Below, piece after piece: positions 1-12,072 of a stretch of DNA of 64,000 nucleotides (position 1 is its first letter; every line of letters starts with the position of its first letter). The notes under the pieces were generated by a model, which had not been told where the DNA came from, did not search any database, and saw nothing but the letters and a program-made list of their open reading frames with translations. The stretch is taken from positions 1,922,001 to 1,986,000 of the forward strand of contig PZJY01000009.1 in NCBI GenBank assembly GCA_031472005.1, in the 5' to 3' direction. This DNA is from Tetracladium setigerum. Lineage: Eukaryota; Ascomycota; Leotiomycetes; Helotiales. Both the position numbers and the translations under genes were made by a program.

Positions 1-613
1 CTGTTGCTCTTGCATCGTTGTCATTTTCGAATCCTCCTTCGTTGTAAGTTGCACCGCCGAGGGAGAGAAGGATGGTCTTGTTGTAATTGGTTTGGCATTC
101 TTTGATGTCGTCCCTGTTCTTCACTTAGTTCTGTGGCGAGGTTAGTTAGGAGGGGAATTCTTACCGCATTTGAGGGCAAAACATCAGCTTGGTGCCATGA
201 ATAGGACTACATTGTCCACCTGCACTGGCTAAATCGAGAGTTGGATCAATCAAGCTGGTGAGGAATGAGATTGGGATGACCTGGCAAACTGTTAGCAAGA
301 TATTCCCAATTGAAGTCTCCTGAGTATATTACGTTTGCTTCAGCTTCTGTAAATAATTAGCATAGTTACAGTGTGTATATCGGAGCTGGGGGAAGAAGGA
401 CTTACTTTCACAGAAGTGCGATAGTCGCTGCTGGGTGTGCATACCTCCCGCAGAGTTTTGTCCTGTAATTTTATGTTTAGTTATTTCCCACCAAAATAAG
501 TGGAATGACTTGCCCCAGTATACAACCACATTGCTAGAGGAATTTGCATTAAAGGCTGCCAAGGCAGTTGGAAGCAGCACAGCTGCAGTGGACAAAACAG
601 AGATCTTCGACAT
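1..613 (-). CDS. class III (GH18) chitinase, 5' part
   Basis: This is the N-terminal part of a secreted endochitinase that cleaves beta-1,4-GlcNAc polymers; the gene runs off the left edge. Exons by splice signals and protein continuity are 514-613, 406-462, 333-346, 165-280 and 113-1 (open). The start at 613 gives a typical signal peptide (MSKISVLSTAAVLLPTALAA). After it come NVVVYWGQNSAG, QQRLSHFCE, VIPISFLTSLIDP and TILLSLGGATYNEGGF, the first strands of the GH18 barrel in plant/fungal class III chitinases. The catalytic DxxDxDxE motif would lie beyond the window. Intron 1 uses a GC donor (GCAAGT) and exon 3 is only 14 nt. No frame break is seen. Identification is confident; completeness cannot be judged. 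Confidence 0.88.
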
Positions 614-2329
614 CGTGGATAGATTTAAAAAATTAAGATTAAACAACACGAGTACTGCGTGCTTGACGTGTGAAAAAAAATACGAATTTCGTGTTTTAAT
701 ACATGAGCAACATCTGCACTATATACATCTCGTGGTAGCTGGAGTTGCCTTTCTCGGCAGCTTGACATCGACTACTTCTTAAATTCTCCCCAATTATCCC
801 CAAAACAATACGCGGCGTCAGGACCGATGTGAACTAAGATTCAATCAAAACAGCTTATTACACTTGTAGAAAGGAAGGTCCTATTCCTCATTGATCATGA
901 GATTAGCCGACAGCATGGCGTGTAGCCTTGCTAGCGCTTATGCTAGGGTTTGATGCTAGGCCACTCTACTTATCTAGCTCAATTGAAAAAAAGTGCAAAG
1001 TTTTTTGGGAGTAAAAAACTCGGCTCAAACTTTGACGGATGACAACTCTGTCTGTTCGGTCCTAAGGCGACGCAACGGCTAATTTTATAAGACTGAGCGA
1101 ACATGGCGCTGAGACAGCGAGTTGGGTTGGAGTGATACTTTCTCAGCTTTGAGAGGTAGAAACTGACACCAGAAAGGAATAGTATCCATAAACGAAAGGG
1201 AAAAGGCAGTTATGAGCCCAACTGGTCAACTGCCCAGATCTTCTCCACACCTACACCAATACCATTCAAAAAGACAGGCATCACCAACCTACACCTTGAG
1301 GCGGCATAATACATTTCCTAGGTGAATATGAAGTTCTGCTCTGCTCAAAGATTTCGTACACAGATCGCCCAGAATGAAAGCGCATCTTTTCACATCAAAG
1401 ATAGACATGAGAGGTAAAGCTGGTTGTCCGAGGTCAAACAAGACAGAAGATGCTGTCCTTGGCCCTTGACCACGACATTCAAAGTCGGACCTCATTCTGC
1501 TGGTTGCCGATAATACAAGCTTGTCGGACTAGGCTGATTTAGAGGTCAAAATGGGTAGAAGATACTCACATGGCCGCGAGTGCAGTGGGCTGGTAGCAAA
1601 TATCCTGGGAGTACAGAGGCTCGAAAATTTTCTACCGGTGCGTCAGCAGGTCTTTGGCGGATATTCAGAACCACAAGAAATGGTGCTGTACAATACCAAG
1701 GCGCTGTGCATCCGAGGAGGAGTCCGGATTTCTGGATCTTTCATGTGTATATTGTTGGCTCTGGCTGTTCGTTGCCTGCGCTGAACTCCCTTGATCTTGA
1801 TGGCCTGATCTCAATTTCCAAAGTCAAGCCAAGCCCACCCTTACTACCATTCGAGATTCCTTTGCTGTTTGGACATAAGATCCATGTTGCTGATCATTCT
1901 AGCAAAGAACCAGCTTTTAGAAGAAGGAATAATCTAGAAACAGGGCCAAAAATCAAAACTGAAGGCAAAACTGAAGGCAAAATCAAGTATCACATCACGT
2001 GAGGGTGGCATAAACTTACGTCAGCGCTTGGGAAAGGAGATAGAAATATAACCTTAAAATAATGTTAATAATCTGAATTGTGGGAATATTGTTTTAGAAT
2101 CTGCAAGAAGCTTAACCTTATCTCGAAATGATGTCGAGTCTACACAGCGAACAGAACTTTATTCCATTGTTCTAATCACCATTCGCCCCGTCTGCCAACT
2201 CAATCCAATGGTGTCTAGCATCTTTGATGTCCTATCCTCAATTCCATGCTCTCACCAACACTGGGGAAAGGCATGAAAAACGAGGCTCCTTTCACCCGCA
2301 TTTATGATTTATCCCTGCAGCTCCCAAAC
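614..2329. other. intergenic, no supported gene
   Basis: About 1.7 kb upstream of the chitinase. Two overlapping plus-strand frames at 1551-2002 stay open for 77 and 140 codons, but neither shows a recognisable motif, signal peptide or splice context. A short direct repeat of GAAGGCAAAACT lies near 1960-1985. Nothing else is supported. Confidence 0.5.
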
Positions 2330-2671
2330 TTAACTTAGTTCTAACGCCACATCTTCATTGGGCGTATATCCTTGCTGTTCTGGCCGTGAAAAAAAGGGGT
2401 TCATTCCGAATGCAGGCATTTCCAGCCAGCCCCCAAAGGACGCCAGAGAAATCTCCCGCAAGGTTATTGTGTCGATAGATGGAGTTTGAAGGCGCTGAAG
2501 ATATATTTCTCCATTCCAAGTTGTAATAGGCAACGTGTTGTCATAGTCAGGCGGCCTAAAAAAATTAATATCGAGACCGGTTGATGTTCTGGCTGAAGGA
2601 TCAAGCTTTGACACTAAACCCAAAGGGCACCATCGCCAAGTTCCATCAGACCTGTCCAGTGTCCCATCCAT
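2330..2671 (-). CDS. possible small hypothetical protein
   Basis: A 113-codon ORF starts with ATG at 2671 and ends with TAA at 2330. I do not recognise the protein. It has no signal peptide or membrane segment and its composition is ordinary, with several aromatic residues. It lies head to head with the mannosyltransferase, only about 240 nt from that start codon, so it could be a real short gene, an exon of a longer one, or chance. Only the open frame supports it. Confidence 0.25.
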   Translation of the reverse strand: MDGTLDRSDGTWRWCPLGLVSKLDPSARTSTGLDINFFRPPDYDNTLPITTWNGEIYLQRLQTPSIDTITLREISLASFGGWLEMPAFGMNPFFSRPEQQGYTPNEDVALELS

Positions 2672-2913
2672 CTTTTATCCCTTTGGATATTTGTGACACC
2701 TCACAACCACGGCAAAAAGGAGTCTGAGAATAGGATAGGTGGCTTGATTTCAGCAACGACATGAGACACATTTATTGACTACATCTCTTCTTTTCTTTCT
2801 CTCCGCTTCAATCTGTAACTGTACAAAACCTCACGGACTCCCATCTCAATCTTGGAGATATTTGCGCATCTTGGGACTGCCTGCCCATCTCGGCAGGGAA
2901 TAGGGGAACAAGC

Positions 2914-4959
2914 ATGAAGGATACTCCCACAGCAGCGACCATGAAGTCGCAACCCTTTAACTTCGGATACGCGCCTTTGAAGGAAGGACGTGTCCCACCG
3001 GCCACGGTGCGTCTTCGACGGCGGCGGAGGGCCACGTTGATCGGTCTCCTCGTGCTGGTGGTCATTGTTTGTCTGGTGCTGAAATATGTCCAAACATCAA
3101 GTCTTTCGAGCGCCAAAGCGAGGATGGAAGCCGATTTATGGGAAGGCTCGCCAGAGAAGAAACCAGCTGGACAGGCTACCTTACCTCAGGCGACTCAGGT
3201 ACAGGGGGGCGTTAAAGGTGGTCTCAATACCCCAATCGCAGCGACAACTCCAACACCACTACCAAGACCAGCAGCGGTGCAAGCTGCCCAGCCAGTGCAA
3301 CAGCAACCTATTGTTACTTCAGCCAGAGACCAAGATAAATTCGATGGCTTATTGGAAGATCTCGCTGCTCTCCTTCCGAGCGAAATGCATCAACGCGCGC
3401 TCCTCACACCCATCACCACCTCCGGCGCCGAACGGATCCACGAACTCGCCCTCCGGACGCGAGAGTTCAAAAAGCTGTTTGACGCATGGGAAGCCATTCA
3501 TTTCGTCTTCAATGACGATAAAGTCTTCATTCAAGACGATGTCATTTCTTACCTGAGGTCACGGGAGACGGCTCTAAAAGCCAAGAAAGCTGATTCGGAG
3601 GAACCATTTGATCTGGCATTGGCAATTAAAGACTACGAAAATTTCAGGTGGTTGTTGCAGAGTTTGGGAGATGTATTGTTCCCCTGGATCAAGCCGTATT
3701 TTGGAGATCACATGTCGGCTCATGCTTCGCTCTATGGGGGAGGGAAGGGCATTGTCTTTACGGCTGGAACGGATCAGGCTCCTTTCGTCATGACCAGTAT
3801 TGGAGTTTTGAGAGAGCTGGGATGCAACTTGCCAATTGAGGTCATGTACCTTGGTGATGGAGATCTTGACGTCGACGCTCGGGAGAGGCTGGAGGATATC
3901 CCAGGTGTAATTACCAGAGATATCAGACTTATGATCAAGGATGAAGGATGGGCTCTTGCCGGATGGGCTGGGAAACCTTTCGCCATCTTATTCTCGAGTT
4001 TCAGAGAGGTCATTTTCATCGATGCCGATGCGCTGTTTTTGCAAAATCCGTCGGTTCTGTTTGATGACCCTTCATATAAAAGCACCGGCGCACTCTTCTT
4101 CCACGATCGTCTGATGAAAGCTGATGGGAAGCGTCACTGGCTTGAAAGCGTCTTGCCTCGACCGATTAGCAAGAAGGCACGAAAAAGCCGCATGTGGGGA
4201 ACAAGTGATCACATGCAAGAAAGTGGTGTTGTGGTTGTCGACACGTACAAGCACTTCATTCCGCTCCTCGTCGTTTCGAGAATGAATGGACCTGATAGAG
4301 ATGGAAACTCCGACAAGAAAATCACTGGAGTTTATGATATGCTGTTCGGTAAGTTCTTTTCTTCCTCCTTCGTCTCGTGATTTTTCAATTTCCCCAGAAT
4401 TTTACGTTATTATGAAGAAATAGCCAGCTAACCAACCATCCTAATCAGGTGACAAAGAAACATTCTGGCTCTCCTGGGAACTCGTCGGCTCGCAATCCTA
4501 CTCCTTCCACTCCGGCCCAGCAGGCATAATCGGCAATCTCCCCCAAACCAACAAAACATCTCCCACACGCCCACCACAACTACCACCGGCACCATCACGC
4601 GCACCGTCAACACCTGGGCCTCGAACGTTACCATGTGCGCGCCGCAACTCCTGCACATCTCGCGCGACGGCGCACCACTCTGGTTCAACGGCTGGATCCT
4701 CGCCAACAAATTCGACAAGAAGAAATCGCCCATTGCGCAGCTCGAGCTCTACATGAAGGAGCCGGAGGTGTATATGGAACCTGAGAGCTGGACGATCGGC
4801 GAGAGTAATAGCTGTTGTCTGAGGAATACGCAGACATTTGAATTTACGCTGAAGGAGAAGCAGGCTATTGAGACTATTTTGACGGTCGCCTATAGGGTGG
4901 GCGCTGTGGGTAAGAGGGGTGGTGTGCCGAAGAGGGGAGGGGAGAATTTATATGGTTGA
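2914..4959 (+). CDS. Mnn1-type alpha-1,3-mannosyltransferase (GT71)
   Basis: A Golgi type II membrane enzyme that adds alpha-1,3-mannose to glycoprotein chains using GDP-mannose. Exons are 2914-4348 and 4449-4959 (about 648 aa after frame correction). The cytosolic tail ends in RLRRRRRA, followed by a signal anchor at residues 41-58 and a Ser/Thr/Pro/Gln-rich stem. The catalytic domain begins near KGIVFTAGTDQAP and contains FIDADALFLQNP, whose DAD (about 370-372) is the metal/nucleotide-sugar motif; FHSGPAGIIG and the C-terminal CAPQLLHISRDG...LWFNGW block follow. In-frame ATG codons at 2914 and 2941 are both possible starts. One base appears to be missing in the C-run near 4540-4545, because the conserved C-terminal block lies in another frame with no intron available. 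Confidence 0.85.
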
Positions 4960-6170
4960 TAATTTCTTGGGGTGTTCGTATTTTGGTTTTTAAAAGAAAA
5001 GAGCAAGAAGGGAAGGAGCAAATTTTACAGTCTCAAACAAAGATTGCATGTGGAAGGGAAAACTATATATACATATATATATTGTAGTAAAAATTTCCTG
5101 TTTGTTTTTGCCATTTCTGTTGTATATACTTTTTACCAGAATTTGGTCAGAAAAACAAGGAGGGATGGATGGGACTGTAATTTCTTGGGATTTTATATAA
5201 GGCGCAGATATGGTCTGTCATGGGAATTGAATTAATCTATCAATTATTTGGGAGGGGATTGGAATTTTTTTTGTCTGGAGTAGTAGCATATTGTTATATT
5301 CATATGGAAGTTATTTACAACGTCATTTTTGGGATCTTTTATATCAATGCCTGAATGGTATTTCGGGTATCTATTTAGATACTTGGTGGAATACCTATCT
5401 TTCTTCTCCTTGTTAATTGCTATGAAAAAGATTGCAACACTATTCGACAGATATAACTGACCGCCACTCCCTCCCCCCCCCCCCAATTTCAATCTCAGAC
5501 ACACTACGAAGATGTAGTAACAATAATCTGTAAGTGTGTGAGAGTGTGAGTTGTGTATGAGCTTAGTGACATGACGGGTCGTTTTTCTTTTCGCGCTATT
5601 TTAGGCTTCGTCACAACACCAAGCCTTTTTAGTACACCCCAAGAAAGACACATTACCTAATCTATTACCTTAGCTCTTGGGCAGCTCTTTAGAGTTTACA
5701 AAGTATTTGTGACAGAATATAAATAGTAGTAGTAGTAGAGGCGCTAGGTTGGATGGAGTTGAAGTCGGACTTGTACCTGGACTTGAAGTTGGTTTGATTG
5801 GACTGAACTGGGTGGAGTGGATTGAATTGGGTTGGGTTGGATTGGATTTAGTATATACATAGATGAAGGTTCCCCATTTTCCGCTTTGAAGATAAATTCA
5901 GGGGTATAGCTAGACTAACAACTAACTTAATTGTAAAAGCAGCAAAATCCACACGCCCCACCACCGCGCTGGTGGTATTTCTGTATATAAAACTATCTTC
6001 TCATTCTAACGCCCTTCCAGATTATTCGGAAACCACCCCAACCACTTTTTTTTCTTGCCTGTACTATTCTACTACTGTAATTCTTAAACTGTCCTGTAGT
6101 AATCAACAGCAACTAGAAAAGACAACCCAATACCAGTGCCGGTGACAGCAACTCAGTAACAGCTACTCGC
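4960..6170. other. convergent intergenic spacer with simple repeats
   Basis: The 3' ends of the mannosyltransferase (+) and the permease (-) face each other here. The spacer contains TA-rich stretches (near 5060-5085), a run of about ten C near 5475-5484, a TAG trinucleotide repeat at about 5723-5739, and a degenerate GGTTG/GATTG-type repeat at about 5755-5850. No coding potential is supported. Confidence 0.6.
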
Positions 6171-8326
6171 TCAGTGAGCAAATCTGAAATCCAACCTCTT
6201 GGCGCCCTCGTCCTTGGTGGTGGCGATATACTCGACTTTCTCGGATGCGCTGAGAGCGTCCCAGACGGCATCGCGCTGCTTGTTGCGGCGGATGTAGTAG
6301 AATTTGGAGGCGTAGAAGATGAAGATGTTGGCTGTGCAGATGGCGAGGAGTATTTTGTTACCTCTGACGTCTGTTGTGAGGGTTAGCTTTCTGTTTTTTC
6401 TTTCCGTCTCTCTGTCTTTCTCTCTTTCTCTCTGTTTCTCTTTCATACAAATTGCAGGGAGATTATTGATAGGATATAAGGGGAAAACATACACAAAGGC
6501 TTATCATCTTCACGATAAATGTTAACAGCCAACACATTTCCACCTTGCACAAACATATTGTACAGAGCAGCTGAGACGGCTCGCGTGCGCACGGAATTGG
6601 AGTTCTTGGCGTTCCAGCCGACGAGGATGGCGTGGCAGTATGGGTAGGATAGCAAGCCGGTGAGGAGACCATATCGGAGCCATGGGGAAGCGTTCTTGCC
6701 CAGTGCGACGAGCGAGGCGAGGAAGGGGAGAATCCAGATGTTGGAGAGGGAGGAGACGATGGCGCGTTCTTTGAAGTAGGATGAGATCTTGGTGAGAATG
6801 AGGAGCTAGGTGGATCTTTGTTAGTAGATGGCGGGGGTGGGGGAGGGCTGTGGAGGACGTACATTGATGAGGAACATGAATTGAGAGGGAATCGCGAGAA
6901 GATTGGCGTTGAATGTGGAGAAGCCCAAATTTCTCAAGATGAAACTCAAATATGTTCCTGGAGGGTTGGGGGAATGTAGGCCATGAATCCAATCTGTCCC
7001 ATGTTAATTAATACGGTCTTCTTGTAGAGATTCAGGGGAGAGAACATACAATATAGTTTGGCCACAAATCGTAGTCCAAAATCGACTTGACGAGTCCATT
7101 CCATGATACAGCCTGTCTGTTGTTCATATCTCCCTTGGAAGGATCGTCTCGGAGTAAACGGTTGACCATGATCTTCTCCTCGGCATCGGTGAACCATCCG
7201 TTCTTTCCTCGTCCGCGCCCCTTGGTTTGGCAAGGAGATGGTGGCATCATGATCCAAGAAGCAATACCGACGCATCCGGTGATGAGACCTTCAATGAGGA
7301 AACTAGAAATCGTCAGAATCGTGGGACAAAGAGCGAGGACCTTAAGCATACAGCCATTGCCATCCTGACCAGCCATTAAGGCCTCTCATCTGCAAAACAC
7401 CAGCAGCGATGAGGGAGCCAATACTTTAAAGCGGTTAGTAAAGCCCCAAATTTCAGAATCCTATCATCTTACATGTTGCAAGTACTCAAAACAGTCCAGA
7501 ACCACGCAAGTCTGGTTGGGAGCTCATTGCTCTTGTACCAGTATGTGAGGTACAACACGGTATCAGGCTATTCGGCGAATTAGCAAACGGCTTCCGCACG
7601 TATAGCTGAGTCTCCTACAATAAATCCTCCCATCAACAGACCCAATAGGCATCGGCAGATGTAGTAGCCGATTTTGCTGGTCAACGCAGCTTGCGACGCA
7701 GAAATGATGGACCAGGCCACAATAATGAACGGAATCCAGAGATCGGGTCCGACTTTCTTGGAAATAAGGCCCGAGGGCAATTCGGCCGAGAGGAAGGAAA
7801 GCAAAAAGATGGTCTGTCCGTAATTGAAATCGTTGGTATTCATGCCCAATTCCTTCAATAAATTGTCCGTAATAGCTGAAAAATGCCCATTAGCTCGCTT
7901 ATTTCAGCCATCATCTCGCGGGGAACCCACCTCGGTTGATGTTCCTGCGGTTCAAATCCAGGGCCATGAACATCATCCATGCCCAGGTGATGATTCGTAG
8001 ATCGATCTGGGCTGCTGTCAGTTTAAGCTCAGGGCGTCCGGAGCGATGTGTCAAACCTTCTTGCGGATTCGGATCTCCTCCTCAGCGGACCATTCAAGTG
8101 TTGGATCGAATTGGTGGCGCCCCTCATAACGGGACTTTTCGTACACTGCCCGCCAGTAGTTTGCAACCTCTTCATTGGCAAATATGTGATCTTTATATGA
8201 TCCATATTCCGGGGTTGCCTTCTCCAAATCCTCATGTGTGCTGTCGTTGGAGGAACTTGTGCGATCTGATGAGGCAGGGACTTCATGGCCCAAAGCCTTC
8301 TTCTCGTCTGCTGCGAGAGTCGTCAT
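6171..8326 (-). CDS. MFS permease of the Dal5/allantoate family
   Basis: A plasma-membrane anion:cation symporter of the MFS family that imports carboxylates such as allantoate, nicotinate or pantothenate; the actual substrate is unknown. Nine exons: 8057-8326, 7931-8006, 7619-7875, 7473-7567, 7352-7423, 7050-7302, 6863-6993, 6493-6805, 6171-6370 (about 555 aa). Family features in order are a hydrophilic N-terminus, DLRIITWAWMMFMALDLNR (helix 1), NDFNYGQTIFLLSFL, ELPSGLISKKVGPDLWIP, the YWYKSNELPTRLAWFWT motif typical of Dal5 relatives, FLIEGL, IGFMAYIPPT, the late block WNAKNSNSVRTRAVSAALYNM, and YVRGNKILL near the end. One base is missing in a G run at 6953-6955, splitting the conserved IPPT-PPGTYL loop between two frames; otherwise every splice keeps frame. 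Confidence 0.87.
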
Positions 8327-10861
8327 CTTGCAAATTATTCAATTGGTCAATCGACTATACCAAGATACTTCCAAACTTCAAACCTCTTCTACCGAGGGTG
8401 CCACCAGACTTTATACTCCGCGGAGGTCCAACAATCTCTGGCCTTTGTCCGCGCATCCCACGCATCGAAAAGGTGACATCTGGGGCATCTAGAGCCACTT
8501 TACATCACATTTTCTCTTGGTGGCGCACTGGCGGTCCCTTCCCAGATGCATCTAACTTTTTCTCGTCGGCTCTCTAGTCAGATTGAGCAAAAGGTAGGTC
8601 CATCAATGCAAAAGTCAGTTGGATCGAAAATGCCAAGATATATCACGACATGAGCTTCGCGTATGTCGCATTCCTCACGACTCCACAGAGTTGCATGGTT
8701 CCCCAACCACACCTCATAAAACAATACGATAAACTCGAAAAGACAGAATTTGATTGGGTAGAGATAGTAATCTGGTGCCTTATCGACCGCTGGCTGCCGA
8801 TTCCAATTGCAGTTTGACAGATGCAGATGGGAAGAAGGCATACCCAGAATCTCGCTTGCAGCCAGGTTACATTGAGTATCTAACTTCCAAGCCAGACGCC
8901 CTCTTTGTCGCAGGATAAGAAATGTATTTGGTCTGTCGCGATGTCCCACTGGGAAGTAGCAAATGGCGAAAGTTACTCAATCTCTAAGAAAGGAGAGCTC
9001 CGTCGATCAATGAGCGGAAATCATAGATGCTGGTATACTGGACAATAATAAACAGAATTAAGGGCCTCTGATATAACACTTGAGTCGTGCATCCTAAAAA
9101 CGGCCTCTTCCGTTCTAAAAAAGAATATCGCTGTTCCATGTCACCACGTGTATTGCACATTGCATTACATGAACTCCAGAGCGGAAAGGTGGAAGGTGGA
9201 GCGTCCAACAACGCTGAGATCAAATCAACACCACAGTCTTCTGCTCAAGAAATTGTAGAATCCCGACATATATTGCACCATCACGGAAGTTGGCCGTGAT
9301 GTCGTTTTTGAGCCCTCTAATCACGACGTTCGATCCTCTCGCCACTGGACGGCAAATAATTCTCGAGCTGATGGTCATGGTCCTGCGTAAGTTGAAGATA
9401 CGGAAGTGCGTGTGAGTGGTTGCTGATAGCATGACTTAGATATTTCAGAGACATTTTGGTATGGGTATCTTGCCCGTAACCGCATCCCGTACATTTGTTC
9501 CCAAAGTTATGGCACCTGGGAACCTGACACCTCGTGGCAAATGGTCGGTTGCGATATTAGAAGAAAAAGCAAGATCACCCTGGATCTAGTTTCTGGACTG
9601 GGGAGGGTGTGAACGAGGCTTGATTTCGTTATTTAGGATGGAAGAACGACAGAAGAGGCGTGGGCCAGGAGGACATCTGAACAATTCATGGCTTGGAGGC
9701 CTGACGCAAATGATCGCACTTGATTCTGGAGATCCAAGGAATCGAAAGCTTGGGTTGAGGCAACGGACGTCGTCGAGTATATCCTCCTTTGCTGTGTGCA
9801 ACTGAGCTGGTCCGATCTGGAATCTGGACCATCGTTGTCAAAGGATCAACAAGCACGATTAACTACCGCGACTGGGGAGATCTGCATGTGCTGCAGTAGA
9901 TCAAGGAGAATTTATTTCCAGCAGGAGGCTGTCCGAAACATGGAGTCGTGATGGGGAAGGTCGATGTCGTCGAACGGCTGGTCTTGAAGGGCTGGAATTC
10001 GATCACGTGACATACAGAACGGCCTGGAATGGTCGAAAAAGAGGGCGGAGCTGAGTAGATATGTACGGTTGATTGGAAGACTAAATACGGTATAAGGAGT
10101 GATCGAGTGTGTAAGTGAGTGGAAAGGAGATCTGTGTCAATATATTTCCATATTCACAACCCGGTAGTGAGCCTGAATTGGGCGAGATGCGGAATACCTT
10201 ATACTACAATATCTGGTTTTTGCACGTTTGACTATAAGACAAGTGCTGGATAGAGATGATTGGGAGAAATGAGATCAACAAGGGTGTTTCTTTCTAGTCA
10301 CTTCCTAATCTCGTCCACAATTCGTTTTCAAGTTACAAGCTCAAGTGGAGGTATGAGCACGGAAATTCAACAACAAACACTACCTACATTAAGTGCAGCT
10401 TTACTATGAGTCCACTTTCTCAACTTTCATAGACCCTGATTATATGAAAAAGGTATTTGAAGATGATTCTATCAACTCAATCATCGCAGAACCAATTTTA
10501 TCATCAGACAGTTCATTCCTTCAACATCAACGCCACCTTCATCACACTAAACTTGAGAGTAAAATTTTTAATCCGACCCAAACGAACTTCGCTCGTAAGA
10601 TCATTCATTCCACCGCATGGGGGTCGATGCAGGACAGATGGGCGAAAGAGGACGGTTGTGACAATATTCGTTGTTGGTTTTCTTGAATTGTTAGTTAAAG
10701 TGTCGACGACTCCTTGTGTAATAAGCCACAGAAATGAAACATGAACTTGAGATCAAGAAACTCATTTCACATCACCGATTCCCACAAAACTTTAGATCAA
10801 AATACTTAGAATTCAGTATTTTTATTTTCAACTGAAATAAGTAGCATGTACACTCGCTAAC
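8327..10861. other. intergenic, no supported gene
   Basis: About 2.5 kb between the permease promoter and the 3' end of the dioxygenase. A minus-strand frame at 8578-8949 and a plus-strand frame at 10393-10686 stay open for about 100 codons, but neither has a recognisable domain or convincing gene structure. The plus-strand 7936-8577 frame is the antisense shadow of permease exons 1-2. AT content rises towards 10.1-10.8 kb. Confidence 0.45.
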
Positions 10862-12072
10862 CTAAGCAGCAACAACCTCACCCTCCCCAACCTTCGCAAG
10901 CGCCTCATCCCTCAACGCCTCCCTCCTACTCTTCGACTCCGGATCAAAGAACGGCTTCTCACCCACACTAACAGTCCTAACACCAAATCTCTCTCCCTCA
11001 CCCTCATAATCAAAAGTCGCCTGATGGAACGTACTCCTATTATCCCAAATCGCAATATCGCCCGAACTCTGCCACCTAAACCTTACCTGCAAATCATGAT
11101 TATCAACCAACAGCTTCGTGAACCACTCCAAAAGCGCCTTGGACTCGAGTTCCGACACGTCGTTGATATGTGACAAGTGTCCACCGATGGGGAAAACGGA
11201 TTTCCAGCCCGTGACGGGGTTGGTGCGCACAACAGGGTGGATGGCTTTGAGTTCTCCGCCGATGTTTTCGGGTGCGCCGCGGGGCTTTTCGTACAGTGCG
11301 AAACCGCCTTTGCGTGCGGCTTCGATGAAGCCCGGTTGATGGAAAGTTGCGGTTAATCCCTCCAGGAACTTCTGATAGGGTGCGCTGATGCGGTCGTAAA
11401 TCTCATATCCAGAGCCCCAGAGGGTATCACCGCCAGTTTTGGGCAGCTCAACTAAGCGAAGAGAGGAGTAATCAGCGGGTTTGGGCTCGAATGCAATGTC
11501 AGAGTGCCAGTTGTTGGATGATTGCTTGAGGGGTTTGAGTTGCTTGAGGTTGGCGTAGACTTTCTTTTGGAGAACGCTGTCGATGGTGCTGATTTCTGGG
11601 TCGGTGGAGCGGTAGCCTTCACGTTCGGAGTTGAGGATAGGGTGGATGTGGAGGGTTGAGTCGGCGGGTTTTCCGGAAAGGAGGCCGAGAGACTGCACGA
11701 GTTGCTTTTGGAGATCGGCGGTCAGGTCTGTTTGAGCGCGGAAGACGACGACACCTCTTTGCGAGACTGGGGGTGGTTGTTAGTTGAGTTTGTTTGTTTG
11801 AATACCGAGTAGGAGGGAGACTAACTGATGAGAGCCAGCTCTTTGATGAGCTCATCCGAGTTGGGGGCTTGAAGCCATTCGACTAGGCTGGCTTTTGGGT
11901 ACTCTCGACCAATTACGGGTGTGACCTCGAAGTGCTCATAGCTGTCTAAAGCGCCAGTGCTTTTTAACCACGGCTTTGCGGTTGGGGCGGCGGTAGCAGT
12001 TGAGGTTGCTTGCTTGCCTGGGAGGATGGGAATGCTGGTTTGAGGCTCGACTTCTGTTGCGGAGGGAGCCAT
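10862..12072 (-). CDS. TauD/TfdA-family 2-oxoglutarate dioxygenase
   Basis: A non-haem iron enzyme that hydroxylates substrates such as taurine or other sulfonates with 2-oxoglutarate and O2, usually for sulfur scavenging. Exons are 11826-12072 and 10862-11766 (383 aa, intact), joined by a 59-nt intron. The facial triad is visible as NWHSDIAFE (H170, D172) and DNRSTFHQATF (H330); the 2-oxoglutarate-binding arginine is in FGVRTVSVG (R346). TLHIHPI, LWGSGYEIYD and HPVVRTNPVTGWKSVF are also family blocks. The length fits fungal sulfonate/alpha-ketoglutarate dioxygenases. No targeting signal is seen, so a cytosolic enzyme is likely. Substrate cannot be read from sequence. Confidence 0.9.

Noticed and set aside
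1580..2002. 140-codon plus-strand ORF
   Set aside because: Overlaps another open frame, has no domain, splice structure or homologous feel, and ends in a low-complexity direct repeat.
7936..8577. 213-codon plus-strand ORF
   Set aside because: It lies antisense to the first exons and promoter of the permease, whose splice structure and protein motifs are clear; no motif in the plus-strand product.
10393..10686. Plus-strand ORF with a stretch vaguely like EthD-domain proteins
   Set aside because: The resemblance is a handful of residues, the tail is not protein-like, and no neighbouring exon continues it.
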